DNA from: Deltaproteobacteria bacterium
GTDB lineage: Bacteria > Acidobacteriota > Thermoanaerobaculia > Multivoradales > JAHZIX01
DNA: 64,000 bases
Assembly: GCA_022601195.1 (NCBI GenBank)
Contig: JAHZIX010000027.1
Location: 34,728-98,727, forward strand
Reading direction: 5' to 3'
Positions 46,610 to 54,776 of this stretch are shown piece by piece. Each line of letters opens with the position of its first letter. The first letter of the stretch is position 1. The notes below the pieces were generated by a model. It ran no database searches and was not told the DNA's origin. It was given only the letters and a program-made list of their open reading frames with translations. The translations under genes and the position numbers were made by a program.

Positions 46610-49306
46610 ATGGGGCTGGGGAAGAAGCCGCGGGTAGATCCGATGGCGGGTCCGGATTTGACACCCTTGGCAAGCTCCGAGGGTGGGGCTCGAGGATTGG
46701 GACAACCTCCCGCCGAACCGAAAGGGTTACAGAGGGCAGAGCCCTACGATGACCTAGGAGTCGTGGGGTCCTTTCGGCTGGTCGAGCGAATTGGCGGAGG
46801 AGGGATGGGCGAGGTCTTCCTAGCCTTTGACCAACGCTTGGAAAGGTGGGTTGCGCTCAAGCATGTGACCCCGGAAATAGCCCACAATCCGCGCCACCGC
46901 CGCCGACTGAAGCGCGAGGCTCGGGTGGCCGCGATGCTCAACCACCCCTCGATCGTTCAGGTGTACGAGCTCTGGCAGGACGAAGAAGAGGTTTGGATCG
47001 TCATGGAGTACGCTCCCGGACCCAATCTCGCTCAGCGATTGGCCTCGGGACCTTTTCCCCTGAATACCGGCCTGGCGTTGGCTCGTTCCATCGCAGAAGG
47101 GATCTCCTACGCCCATCGGCACGGCATTCTGCATCGTGATCTGAAGACGGAAAACGTCATCCTGGTGCAGGAGGATCAGGCCAAGATCGTTGATCTAGGC
47201 CTGTCGAAACGGCTGCGAACCGGGTCCATCGAGAGCGAGCCGACCTCTACGGAAGCTGGCCAGGTCATCGGTACCTACCGAGTGATGTCACCGGAACAGA
47301 GTCGCGGCCTCGCGGTCGACGAACGCTCGGATCTGTTTTCCTTGGGCGTTCTCTTCTACGAGCTCTTCACGGGGAAGTCTCCCTTCCTTGGCGCTGATTC
47401 CATCGAAACCATTACCCGTGTCCGGACCTACCGTCAGATCTCCCCTCGCCAGTGGGCAGGCCACCTTCCTGAAAGTCTCTCGCGGCTGATCGATCAGCTG
47501 CTGGAAAAGAACCCGGCACGACGTCCGGCGAGCGCCGAGGAAGTTGTAGAGATTCTGTCGAGGATCTCGTCTGTGCCGGTCGTGGTTGCCCCTTTGGAGA
47601 ACGCAGCCGCCCTCGAGGCGACCCGGATGGCTGGCGATGTCGAGGCCGACCGCAGCCATCCCTTGGCCTGGGCTTGTTTCGCCATATGTCTCGGTTTTGC
47701 CCTGATCGTCATACTTACCCAAGGACGGCCCTGGGCGGCGCCTGCGCCGATCCACGTCGCCATCCAGCCACCTAGGGTTGGCGAGGGGACCGCTGCGGAG
47801 ATGGATGAGGTGGGCGAGGTGGCGGTGGCTGCGGTGCAGGCAGCGATCTTCGAGGGTTTACTGTCTTTGGATGGTGTGATCGCTGTGACTTCGAGCACCC
47901 CTCATCTTGGAACCGGGAAGACGGTCTCCTCCAGCGCTTTGGCGGTCGAGGAAGTGATTGCCCAGCGTCTCGACTGTCACCAGCATACCTGCCGGGTGAC
48001 CTTGGAGAGGGTTCTCGCCCGGGATAACAGCTTGAGGAGCCTGGAATCTTTCCAGGTGCCGGCGGATGACCTCTTTTTGCTGTCAGCAGCGGTCGAAGAG
48101 AAAGTCCGAGAGTTGTTTCCGAGATCCCCCCATCGATCCGCTGCTTTCAGCCAGCGGCAGCGGAGCAGAAGGGGCGCCGACTACAGTCGATTGCTGCAGC
48201 TGAAGCAGGCCTACCTGGAGCAGAGCCAGTCTCCCCAAGAGGTGCTTGCGGCCCTCGTTGAGGTGCGCCGCCGTTCACCGCGATTGGTGGAAGCCTATGT
48301 GACCGAGGGAACCTTGCGACACGACCTTTTCTTCTACTCCCAGGATGCCGAAGAGCTGAAGCGAGCTCTGGAACTCTTCGAAGAGGCCAGCCGGTTGGCC
48401 CCGGACAATCCTGCGGTGCTGCTGCGGTACGCCAGCGTAGCTCTGGAATCCGGACGCTTGGAGGAGGCTCGTGGCATCTTGGCGGATCTACAGCGCCTCG
48501 AGCCTGGAGATGCCCGAGTCCTGGCTCACCGAGCGCGATTGCGAGAACTCGAGGGAGATGGCGAGGGAGCCTTGGTAGAGATGCGAACGGCAGTTCAGCG
48601 ATGGCCGGCGTGGTTCCTGAGATTCGACTTGGCTCTCATGGAGTATCGCCAGGGAGAGTTGTCCGCTGCCAGCAACACTTTGGAAAGAGTCCTGGAGATA
48701 TTTCCGGAGCATTTTCGTAGTCAGTCTTTCCTCGCCCAATTGGAGTTGTTCGAGGGCAGCCCGGTGAGGGCAGAAGAGCTCTACCAAGCCCTGGTGGAAC
48801 GGTCGGCGGGACCGGCGGAGCTGGCCAACCTCGCCTTGGCTCAAATGCTCCAGGGAAGGCCTGAGAAGGCCGTTGCCAACTTGCGCCGGGCCAGCTTACA
48901 AGCCCCTGGCAATACGGTTCTCCTCCTCAATCTGGCCGATGCAGAAGATTTGGCGGGGAATCGCGATGTGGCTCGGGGTTTGTATCTAAAAGTAGCGGAG
49001 GCCATCGACTCCTCCAGCGCAGGCTGGCAGGAGCTCTCCGTCCGTGCCCAGGCCCAAGTCCGCCTTGGGCAGCTGCAAAGCGCCGTAGCCGCGATGCAGC
49101 AGGCTTTGCGCCTCAGCCCCAACAATCCTCAGCTAGCCTACGAAGCTGCCTTGGTCTACAACTTGGCTGGGGAGCGAACCTCCGCCCTCGTCCACGCCCA
49201 ACGAGCTTTGTCGGCTCTGGACTCTCGTTGGTTCGAATTCCCCTGGTTCGATTCTCTGCGAGAGTCCGAGTCATTCCAGGCACTGCTCAGCGGCCCTTCT
49301 CAATAA
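46610..49306 (+). CDS. Ser/Thr protein kinase with TPR sensor (kinase 3)
   Basis: Encodes 898 residues from the ATG at 46610 (GAGGGG upstream); TTG 46604 is possible. Kinase domain: glycine loop GGGGMG (62-67), Lys84, HRDLKTEN (175-182), DLG (195-197) in place of DFG, MSPEQSRG. A membrane helix lies at ~345-368 (WACFAICLGFALIVILTQ), then a middle region and a chain of TPRs to the end (NPAVLLRYASVALESGRLEE). It sits next to the sigma-54 activator, so phosphorylation of the FHA-like domain is a likely link. Confidence 0.92.
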   Translation: MGLGKKPRVDPMAGPDLTPLASSEGGARGLGQPPAEPKGLQRAEPYDDLGVVGSFRLVERIGGGGMGEVFLAFDQRLERWVALKHVTPEIAHNPRHRRRLKREARVAAMLNHPSIVQVYELWQDEEEVWIVMEYAPGPNLAQRLASGPFPLNTGLALARSIAEGISYAHRHGILHRDLKTENVILVQEDQAKIVDLGLSKRLRTGSIESEPTSTEAGQVIGTYRVMSPEQSRGLAVDERSDLFSLGVLFYELFTGKSPFLGADSIETITRVRTYRQISPRQWAGHLPESLSRLIDQLLEKNPARRPASAEEVVEILSRISSVPVVVAPLENAAALEATRMAGDVEADRSHPLAWACFAICLGFALIVILTQGRPWAAPAPIHVAIQPPRVGEGTAAEMDEVGEVAVAAVQAAIFEGLLSLDGVIAVTSSTPHLGTGKTVSSSALAVEEVIAQRLDCHQHTCRVTLERVLARDNSLRSLESFQVPADDLFLLSAAVEEKVRELFPRSPHRSAAFSQRQRSRRGADYSRLLQLKQAYLEQSQSPQEVLAALVEVRRRSPRLVEAYVTEGTLRHDLFFYSQDAEELKRALELFEEASRLAPDNPAVLLRYASVALESGRLEEARGILADLQRLEPGDARVLAHRARLRELEGDGEGALVEMRTAVQRWPAWFLRFDLALMEYRQGELSAASNTLERVLEIFPEHFRSQSFLAQLELFEGSPVRAEELYQALVERSAGPAELANLALAQMLQGRPEKAVANLRRASLQAPGNTVLLLNLADAEDLAGNRDVARGLYLKVAEAIDSSSAGWQELSVRAQAQVRLGQLQSAVAAMQQALRLSPNNPQLAYEAALVYNLAGERTSALVHAQRALSALDSRWFEFPWFDSLRESESFQALLSGPSQ

Positions 49307-49470
49307 CCTTTTGCTAGAGCCACGTCTCTCCCTGTGCTGTGGGCTTCAGGAGGCAACTCCAACCCTCGACAGAGTGGGAGCTCTGTGTCAGCACAGCAGA
49401 AGTCACTTTTTTCCCTGTATCGACCAGCATCTCAACAGTCTCGCGACGTAGTCGGCGTGAACTCCGAAGG

Positions 49471-49839
49471 TTAGGGTCCGCCGGTGGGGGGCAGCAGGAC
49501 GATAGAAGGATCGACGGACGCCAACTGTCCCGCCGCCTTGTACTCGATGTGGATCCGATAGGCCAGGTTGATCTCTTTGTCGCCTTCTGACAGATCGTTG
49601 TCGATCGATCCCTTGAAGATGCGGGCAAATCCATCGACGGCCAAGAACTTGAAGGCCGGTTTATTTAGGACTTCGATGGCTGTGAACATTCCCGGTGGGG
49701 ACTCGCCACAATTGATGGTTTGGATTACGAAGAAGACCTGAGTGATACCGGGCAGGAGGACAACGGGGTTTGGGTCCACTGTGAAGGAGTTTGAGCCAGC
49801 ATCATATTGAACGATTACCAGTCTTGCTGTCTTTTTCAT
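49471..49839 (-). CDS. Hypothetical small beta-rich protein
   Basis: Encodes 122 residues with no signal peptide. Strand-rich pattern (TARLVIVQYDAGSNSFTVDP; GITQVFFVIQTINCGESPPG; EINLAYRIHIEYKAAG). No family is recognised. It is divergent from the 50091 gene and lies at the left edge of the RiPP-like locus; whether it belongs to it is unknown. Confidence 0.5.
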   Translation of the reverse strand: MKKTARLVIVQYDAGSNSFTVDPNPVVLLPGITQVFFVIQTINCGESPPGMFTAIEVLNKPAFKFLAVDGFARIFKGSIDNDLSEGDKEINLAYRIHIEYKAAGQLASVDPSIVLLPPTGGP

Positions 49840-50090
49840 ATCGCCCCCTTTAGAACAATTTCCTTACGTTTCGAGCCCAGTCATTCACCGATGTCCGCCT
49901 CGCGAGCTGAGGCGTCTCGGTCAGAGGTGTTCAGTGCCGACAGCTCGACAGCTCGTTGGACACCTTCAACCTGTCAGATCCCGCCTTTTCGGGCACACCC
50001 AGAGGCTCTCGAGGTTGGCCCGGCTATTGCTATTACAAGACATCGAGCCTCTTTGAGAATCTTTAATGTCAATAGAAGGGAAGCGTGATC

Positions 50091-50450
50091 ATGACTGAAT
50101 CAACATCTCCTGTCCACACTCTCTGTGCCCCTTTGGATCCCTCGTTATTGCAGCAAGTCTGCATTGATAAGAGTTGGGGGCCGCTGAAGGTTGAAGCTTG
50201 TGTCGACATCTCCCAGTTGCAGGTTTCCATCAATGTGTCTTTATACGGCACTCGAATCGGCGGCTGCACCATCAACTCCTCTCATCCGAGCTGCAGCGTC
50301 GGGGGCAGCGTCGGGGTTGCTAGTGCCAAGGTGGAGATCACCTTGGACACGTCTACCAAGGAGTTGACCTACAACATCCAGCTCTGTGTCCTCGGATCCT
50401 GCAAGAACCTCTCGGGCGTTCTCTACTCGTGGAATCTGTCGGAAATCTGA
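50091..50450 (+). CDS. Hypothetical Cys-containing beta protein at RiPP locus edge
   Basis: Encodes 119 residues (MTESTSPVHTLCAPLDPSLL). No signal peptide. Seven Cys are spread over beta-type strands: LKVEACVDISQLQVSINVSL, GGCTINSSHPSCSVGGSVGV, QLCVLGSCKNLSGVL. It precedes the multi-core precursor gene by 163 bases. It might be another substrate or an accessory beta-solenoid-like protein. The function is unknown. Confidence 0.55.
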   Translation: MTESTSPVHTLCAPLDPSLLQQVCIDKSWGPLKVEACVDISQLQVSINVSLYGTRIGGCTINSSHPSCSVGGSVGVASAKVEITLDTSTKELTYNIQLCVLGSCKNLSGVLYSWNLSEI

Positions 50451-50613
50451 GTGATTCGGGAGCCTTTGAGCTTCCGCCCTTGGCTCAGGAGAAAGAAGGA
50501 TCCAAAGGGGTACCCATCGTGGGGTGCCCGGAAGGATGAATCGAGCCTCTTCGCGGATCCGAGATTCGGCTCCGGAGAAGAAGAGTGGCTCAAAATCAAA
50601 GAAGGAGAATTGA

Positions 50614-51357
50614 ATGTTTCCAACTCAACCGTCCCACGCTGTCGGCTCCGGCCTGCAGAACCCCGGGAATGTTTTTGGCGGACAGCTGCCGCAAGGATTC
50701 CTCGGTGCGACAGCCCCGACTCCAACCCCGGCTCCAACCCCGGCTCCAAGTCCTGCCCCAGCTCCGGCTCCCGATGGCACTTGTGTCGGCGTCTTCAGTT
50801 GTATCACCCACACGGGTGCTTTCACCCTGCCTCAGGGCGGCACCTGCGTGGGCCTATTCAGTTGCATCAGTCACACGGGTTCCTATGCCCAGGCTCAGGG
50901 CGGCACTTGCGTGGGCCTGTTTAGCTGCATCAGTCACACGGGTGCGGCTCCTCAGGCAGATGGTGGCACCTGTGTCGGCGTCTTCAGTTGTATCAGTCAC
51001 ACGGGTTCCTATGCCCAGGCCTCAGACGGCACTTGCGTTGGACTGTTCAGCTGCATTAGCCATACGGGTGCTTTCGCTTTGCCTCAGGGAGGCACTTGCG
51101 TTGGATTGTTCAGTTGTATCAGTCACACGGGTTCCTATGCCCAGGTTCAGAAGCCCGCCCAGGCCGAGGACGGCACTTGTGTCGGTGTGTTTAGTTGCAT
51201 CAGCCACACGGGTTCTTATGCCCAGGCTGAGGGTGGCACTTGCGTTGGATTGTTCAGCTGCATTAGCCACACGGGTGCCTTCGCTCTGCCTCAGGGCGGT
51301 ACCTGCGTTGGCCTGTTCAGCTGTATCAGTCACACGGGCTCCTACGCAAAACGGTAG
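50614..51357 (+). CDS. Multi-core RiPP precursor with nine repeats
   Basis: Encodes 247 residues. Residues 1-53 form a leader-like part rich in Gly/Gln, then a Pro/Ala/Thr linker. From residue 54 come nine near-identical units of (D/G)GTCVGxFSC(I)SHTG with short linkers (SYAQAx or AFALPQ, one 27-residue unit). Each unit has two Cys and four Ser/Thr, the material for thioether rings. GGAG precedes the ATG. No signal peptide. The downstream kinase, lyase and LanC genes fit modification of Ser/Thr and cyclisation with Cys; the trypsin-like protease could free the cores. Repeat-core precursors are known in other RiPPs, but I recognise no family with this core. Confidence 0.8.
   Translation: MFPTQPSHAVGSGLQNPGNVFGGQLPQGFLGATAPTPTPAPTPAPSPAPAPAPDGTCVGVFSCITHTGAFTLPQGGTCVGLFSCISHTGSYAQAQGGTCVGLFSCISHTGAAPQADGGTCVGVFSCISHTGSYAQASDGTCVGLFSCISHTGAFALPQGGTCVGLFSCISHTGSYAQVQKPAQAEDGTCVGVFSCISHTGSYAQAEGGTCVGLFSCISHTGAFALPQGGTCVGLFSCISHTGSYAKR
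50773..51354 (+). repeat. Nine-unit 63-base in-gene tandem repeat
   Basis: The DNA of the nine core units is strongly conserved, with 63 bases per standard unit and one 81-base unit (number six). Most differences between units are in the linker (AFALPQ against SYAQAx) and in synonymous positions. The pattern suggests expansion by unequal crossing-over with selection on the cores. Confidence 0.85.
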
Positions 51358-51452
51358 CCGTTTCTAACAACCCAAAGGGTGGGCTCATCGGATGATTCCT
51401 TTGGAATCTTCGGAGGAGTCCGCCCTGCTTTTCTCCTGGAAATGGAACTGTG

Positions 51453-52535
51453 ATGTCAAATCTCGAACGCGACCTCGTTTTCTATCTTCTCCACCGAGGC
51501 TTCCTGACCTATGAATCCTTGGTAGACGGCAGTGTCACGGTGGCGGCAGACCGCACTCGTCACCATACCTTCGCAGTGTTACAGCGCTCGGGGTGTGACT
51601 ATTTTGTCAAGCAATCCGCTGGGCACCCGGATGCCGCCGCAACCCTGATGCGGGAAGCAACCTGCTACCGGCTAGCGCGAGAGGGCGAGGCCCTCCCCGC
51701 CCTCGGCGGTCTTCTTCCGGATCTCCTGCTCTACGACGAACAGCGCAATGTCTTGGTGCTGGAGCTTCTCCCCAAGGCTGAGAACGCCGCAGTCTTTCAC
51801 CGCCGCGTCGGCCGGTGTCCGGAGCTGGTAGGTCGCCTGCTGGGGGAGGCCCTGGGGAGGTATCACAACACGGAAGCTGAAAGTCATGGGGACTCGTTCC
51901 CGGAAGAGATTTTTCCTCGGCAACTACCTTGGATCCTCTCTTTCGACCTCGATGGCGATCGCAATCCCTATGGCTTGAGCCCGGCCAACCAACAGCTGCT
52001 CCAAAGGGTAAGAGAAGAGCCGGCGATGGTTTCCGGCCTGGAGCGCCTCCGGCAGGAGTGGCAGGTCGAAACACTGATCCACGGGGACATGAAATGGGAA
52101 AACTGTGTGGTCCACCTCGATCCGACTGAGCCGGAGAATCTCTGCCTCAAAGTCGTCGATTGGGAGGCCGCCACCCTCGGCGATCCTCGTTGGGATGTAG
52201 GTTCTCTGCTGCAATCCTATTTGAGCTCCTTGGTTCTGTCGCCTACCACCGACAAGACCCCTGCGGACCTTCGCGAGGCTTGGGGGCAACGGAGGGGGAT
52301 CCGCCCCGCTGTGGAGGCCTTGTGGAATCGGTATCGAAAGGTGAGGAAGAGGGAAGAGTCCCCAGGAGATGCCGACCTGGTATTCGCCTTCGCTGCGGCG
52401 CGCCTCTTGCTCAGTGCTTTCGAGTTGCAGGTCTTCGCCCAGCAGCCACTGCTGCAGGCGGGTCTCCTGATCAACCTATCGAAAGAGATTTTCAGCGACT
52501 TGGAGGGCACTCGCCATGAGCTCTTCGCCGCCTAA
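51453..52535 (+). CDS. APH-like kinase, lanthipeptide-type Ser/Thr activation
   Basis: Encodes 360 residues. The N-terminal lobe has VLQRSGCDYFVKQS (Lys53) and VLVLELLPK hinge; the catalytic loop is LIHGDMKWENCVV (H210, D212, N217) and VVDWEAATLGDPRWD supplies the metal-binding Asp236. This is the aminoglycoside-phosphotransferase fold. Relatives such as LxmK in class V lanthipeptide and thioviridamide-like pathways phosphorylate Ser/Thr of a precursor. Position right after the multi-core precursor and 20-base overlap with the HopA1-like gene support the same role. Confidence 0.82.
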   Translation: MSNLERDLVFYLLHRGFLTYESLVDGSVTVAADRTRHHTFAVLQRSGCDYFVKQSAGHPDAAATLMREATCYRLAREGEALPALGGLLPDLLLYDEQRNVLVLELLPKAENAAVFHRRVGRCPELVGRLLGEALGRYHNTEAESHGDSFPEEIFPRQLPWILSFDLDGDRNPYGLSPANQQLLQRVREEPAMVSGLERLRQEWQVETLIHGDMKWENCVVHLDPTEPENLCLKVVDWEAATLGDPRWDVGSLLQSYLSSLVLSPTTDKTPADLREAWGQRRGIRPAVEALWNRYRKVRKREESPGDADLVFAFAAARLLLSAFELQVFAQQPLLQAGLLINLSKEIFSDLEGTRHELFAA

Positions 52536-53466
52536 GGGGGAAGCCGTGGTCACGGCCGGTGGTGCAGCCTGTAGCTCTCTCGAGGGTACGGATCACCGGT
52601 TGGAGAATCTTCTCGGCAGAATAGAGATCCGATCCCCGGAAGACATTCGAGTGGATGGCTTCTCGCTACCCGACACCGAGATCGCAGTGCCCCAGTTGGA
52701 AGAGTTATTTCCTGGTTGCGAGGTCCTGGTCTACCACCTTCTCCTGCAGATCTACGGACAGCTCTATTGCCGGAGGTCTCCCGCCTCGGCATGGCCGCTA
52801 GAGAGTGAGGCCTCGGCCCAGCTGATCGATTCTTTGAAAGAGATTCACCAAAGCAGAGCTTGCACCGTCAAAGGAAGTTTCCGAGACGACACCGCCGGTT
52901 GGTTTGGGGTCTTTGGCTGGATGACTCCCGACTGGGTCGATCATCGGCCCTTGGTGCGTTTGTATTGGAATCTCGCCACCCCGGAAGGGGCTGAGCCTTT
53001 GTTGGCCCGCCTGACAGCTGATTGCGATCGGTTTCGGGTTCCGTTTCAGCTCAAGGTACAGGTCGACCCGAGTCAGTTCGACCGGGTCGATACGGCGGTG
53101 CTATATGTCGAAAAGCAGTACTTTCAGATCATTGCCGAGTTGGCCTCGAGGGCTCACCAGAGCCTCCGGTACCACTTGCTGAGCCCGACCCCCGTGCTGA
53201 CCAAGTTTCTCCGGCCAGGGCTGGCTTTGGCCGAAGACCCCGGGGGTGGTCTCAGCTTTGGGCTCAGCCGCTGCCGACTCCTCGCCGAGGCGGTTGCTGC
53301 CGCTCACCACAGTGGCTACCACAGCGCCTTGGAGCGTTTTCGTATCTTCCAGGCTCTCTGTCATCGCCGGGGCCTCGATCCGGCCCGTCTCTATCTCAAT
53401 CCCGGGTCGGTGGATCTCTATCACCTGCCGTCACCCCTCAACTCAGTCCAGGAGGTTGCAGCATGA
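52516..53466 (+). CDS. HopA1-like lyase, lanthipeptide-type elimination
   Basis: Encodes 316 residues. The central part (LVRLYWNLATPEGAEPLLAR, then FRVPFQLKVQVDPSQFDRVD and TAVLYVEKQYFQII) matches the HopA1 effector domain, the phospho-Ser/Thr lyase partner of APH-like kinases in class V and thioviridamide-like RiPPs (LxmY, TvaD types). It removes phosphate to give dehydroalanine or dehydrobutyrine. It overlaps the kinase gene by 20 bases and the LanC gene by 4 bases (ATGA). No signal peptide. Confidence 0.75.
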   Translation: MSSSPPKGEAVVTAGGAACSSLEGTDHRLENLLGRIEIRSPEDIRVDGFSLPDTEIAVPQLEELFPGCEVLVYHLLLQIYGQLYCRRSPASAWPLESEASAQLIDSLKEIHQSRACTVKGSFRDDTAGWFGVFGWMTPDWVDHRPLVRLYWNLATPEGAEPLLARLTADCDRFRVPFQLKVQVDPSQFDRVDTAVLYVEKQYFQIIAELASRAHQSLRYHLLSPTPVLTKFLRPGLALAEDPGGGLSFGLSRCRLLAEAVAAAHHSGYHSALERFRIFQALCHRRGLDPARLYLNPGSVDLYHLPSPLNSVQEVAA

Positions 53467-54776
53467 AACCCACTCAAAACCGAGAACGTTTTCTGGCCGC
53501 AGCTAAAGCTATCGGGGCCTCCTTGGTCCGAGACGCCATATGGGATGGTCATCGCTGCAATTGGTTGGGTGCCGCCCACGAGGAGGTCCTAGGTCGGTGG
53601 CTGAACGTCAACCGAACCCTCGGTCCGGACCTCTATGGTGGCACCAGTGGCATAGCGCTGTTCCTCAACCAGCTCTATCGAGCGACCGGTGATTCCTCTT
53701 TTCTCCTCACTGCCATGGGGGCCATTCGGCAGGCCTACAGCCGTCGGGACGATGTCATTGACGAGCATCGCCTCGGCCTCTACTCCGGCTCCACGGGCAT
53801 TGCCTGGGCCTGTGTCGAGGTGGCAGCGACAGCCAAGAATGGCCGATGGCTCGAGCGTGGCTTGGACCTGCTCTCGGAGTGCACGGCCGAAGAGCCCGTC
53901 GGCGGTCATGGTCTAGATGTGGTGAGTGGGGCGGCAGGAGTGATTCCAGTGCTGCTGAACTGCGGTCTCCGGTTCCAGCGGGAGGATTTGTTGAAGCGCG
54001 CTAGTGAGTTGGGAGATCGCTTGCTGGCGGTCGCTCGCCCCCGGGCAGAGGGTTGGTCTTGGAACACCCTCGGCATCTCGGAAGACCTTGGCCAACCGGA
54101 TCTCACCGGCTTCTCTCACGGCGCCGGCGGTATCGCCTGGGCGCTCCTCGAACTGTGGCGGGAAACCGGCGAGGAGCGTTTCCTGGTTGGCGCCCGGCAG
54201 GGCATTCGCTACGAGCAGAGCTGGTTCGATGCCGAACAGGAGAATTGGCCGGATTTCCGAGACAGTCCCCAGGCAGCGGAGAAGGAATCTCACCGGCGCT
54301 GCGCCTCGGTCTGGTGCCACGGCGCACCGGGCATCGGTCTAGCCCGGCTGCGAGCCTTCGAGCTGCTCGGAGAAGAGCCGCTGCGGCAGCAGGCAGAGGC
54401 AGCTTTGCGGGCCACCTACCGCGCCGCTCTCCAGTTGCCGGCGGAGCAGCTCACCTTCTGCCTATGCCACGGTCTCGGAGGCAATGCGGAGATCTTCCTT
54501 CACGGCGCCCGGATTCTCGGCCTCCAAGAGTGCCATGTTGCCGCGGAACAGATCGGCTTGCGAGGCCTCGAGCTCTTCGAAGACCTGGGAAAGCCCTGGA
54601 CCAGCGGCCTACCGGGAGGCGTGGAGACTCCCAACTTGCTGCTCGGCACGGCTGGGATCGGCTATTTCTATCTCCGTCTCCACGACCCGAAGAACGTTCC
54701 TTCCATCTTGATTCCCTGTAGCGATCTATCCACGGAAACCGTTACCCAAGAGCGCTGTCTCGAGGAGGCCGTATGA
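53463..54776 (+). CDS. LanC-like thioether cyclase
   Basis: Encodes 437 residues starting at the ATG that overlaps the lyase stop (ATGA). LanC alpha-toroid repeats with G-x-x-G turns (GTSGIALFLNQL, GSTGIAWACVEV, GAGGIAWALLEL, GLGGNAEIFL). Zinc ligands fit C285 (WCHGAPG) and C335-H336 (CLCHGLGG), the same arrangement as in the nisin cyclase. It would catalyse Cys addition to the dehydro residues formed by the upstream kinase and lyase. Free-standing LanC with APH and HopA1 partners is an unusual set. Confidence 0.88.
   Translation: MKPTQNRERFLAAAKAIGASLVRDAIWDGHRCNWLGAAHEEVLGRWLNVNRTLGPDLYGGTSGIALFLNQLYRATGDSSFLLTAMGAIRQAYSRRDDVIDEHRLGLYSGSTGIAWACVEVAATAKNGRWLERGLDLLSECTAEEPVGGHGLDVVSGAAGVIPVLLNCGLRFQREDLLKRASELGDRLLAVARPRAEGWSWNTLGISEDLGQPDLTGFSHGAGGIAWALLELWRETGEERFLVGARQGIRYEQSWFDAEQENWPDFRDSPQAAEKESHRRCASVWCHGAPGIGLARLRAFELLGEEPLRQQAEAALRATYRAALQLPAEQLTFCLCHGLGGNAEIFLHGARILGLQECHVAAEQIGLRGLELFEDLGKPWTSGLPGGVETPNLLLGTAGIGYFYLRLHDPKNVPSILIPCSDLSTETVTQERCLEEAV

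Noticed and set aside
50773..51354. Regular repeats that could be mistaken for a CRISPR array
   Set aside because: Units are 63 bases, coding and contiguous, with no unique spacers and no cas genes nearby. The 40667 repeat also has no spacers.
50585..51367. Alternative + frame rich in VSVTRVPMPR-type repeats through the precursor gene
   Set aside because: Its periodicity comes from the core repeats; the chosen frame has a ribosome binding site, conserved Cys/Ser/Thr and variation in linkers only.
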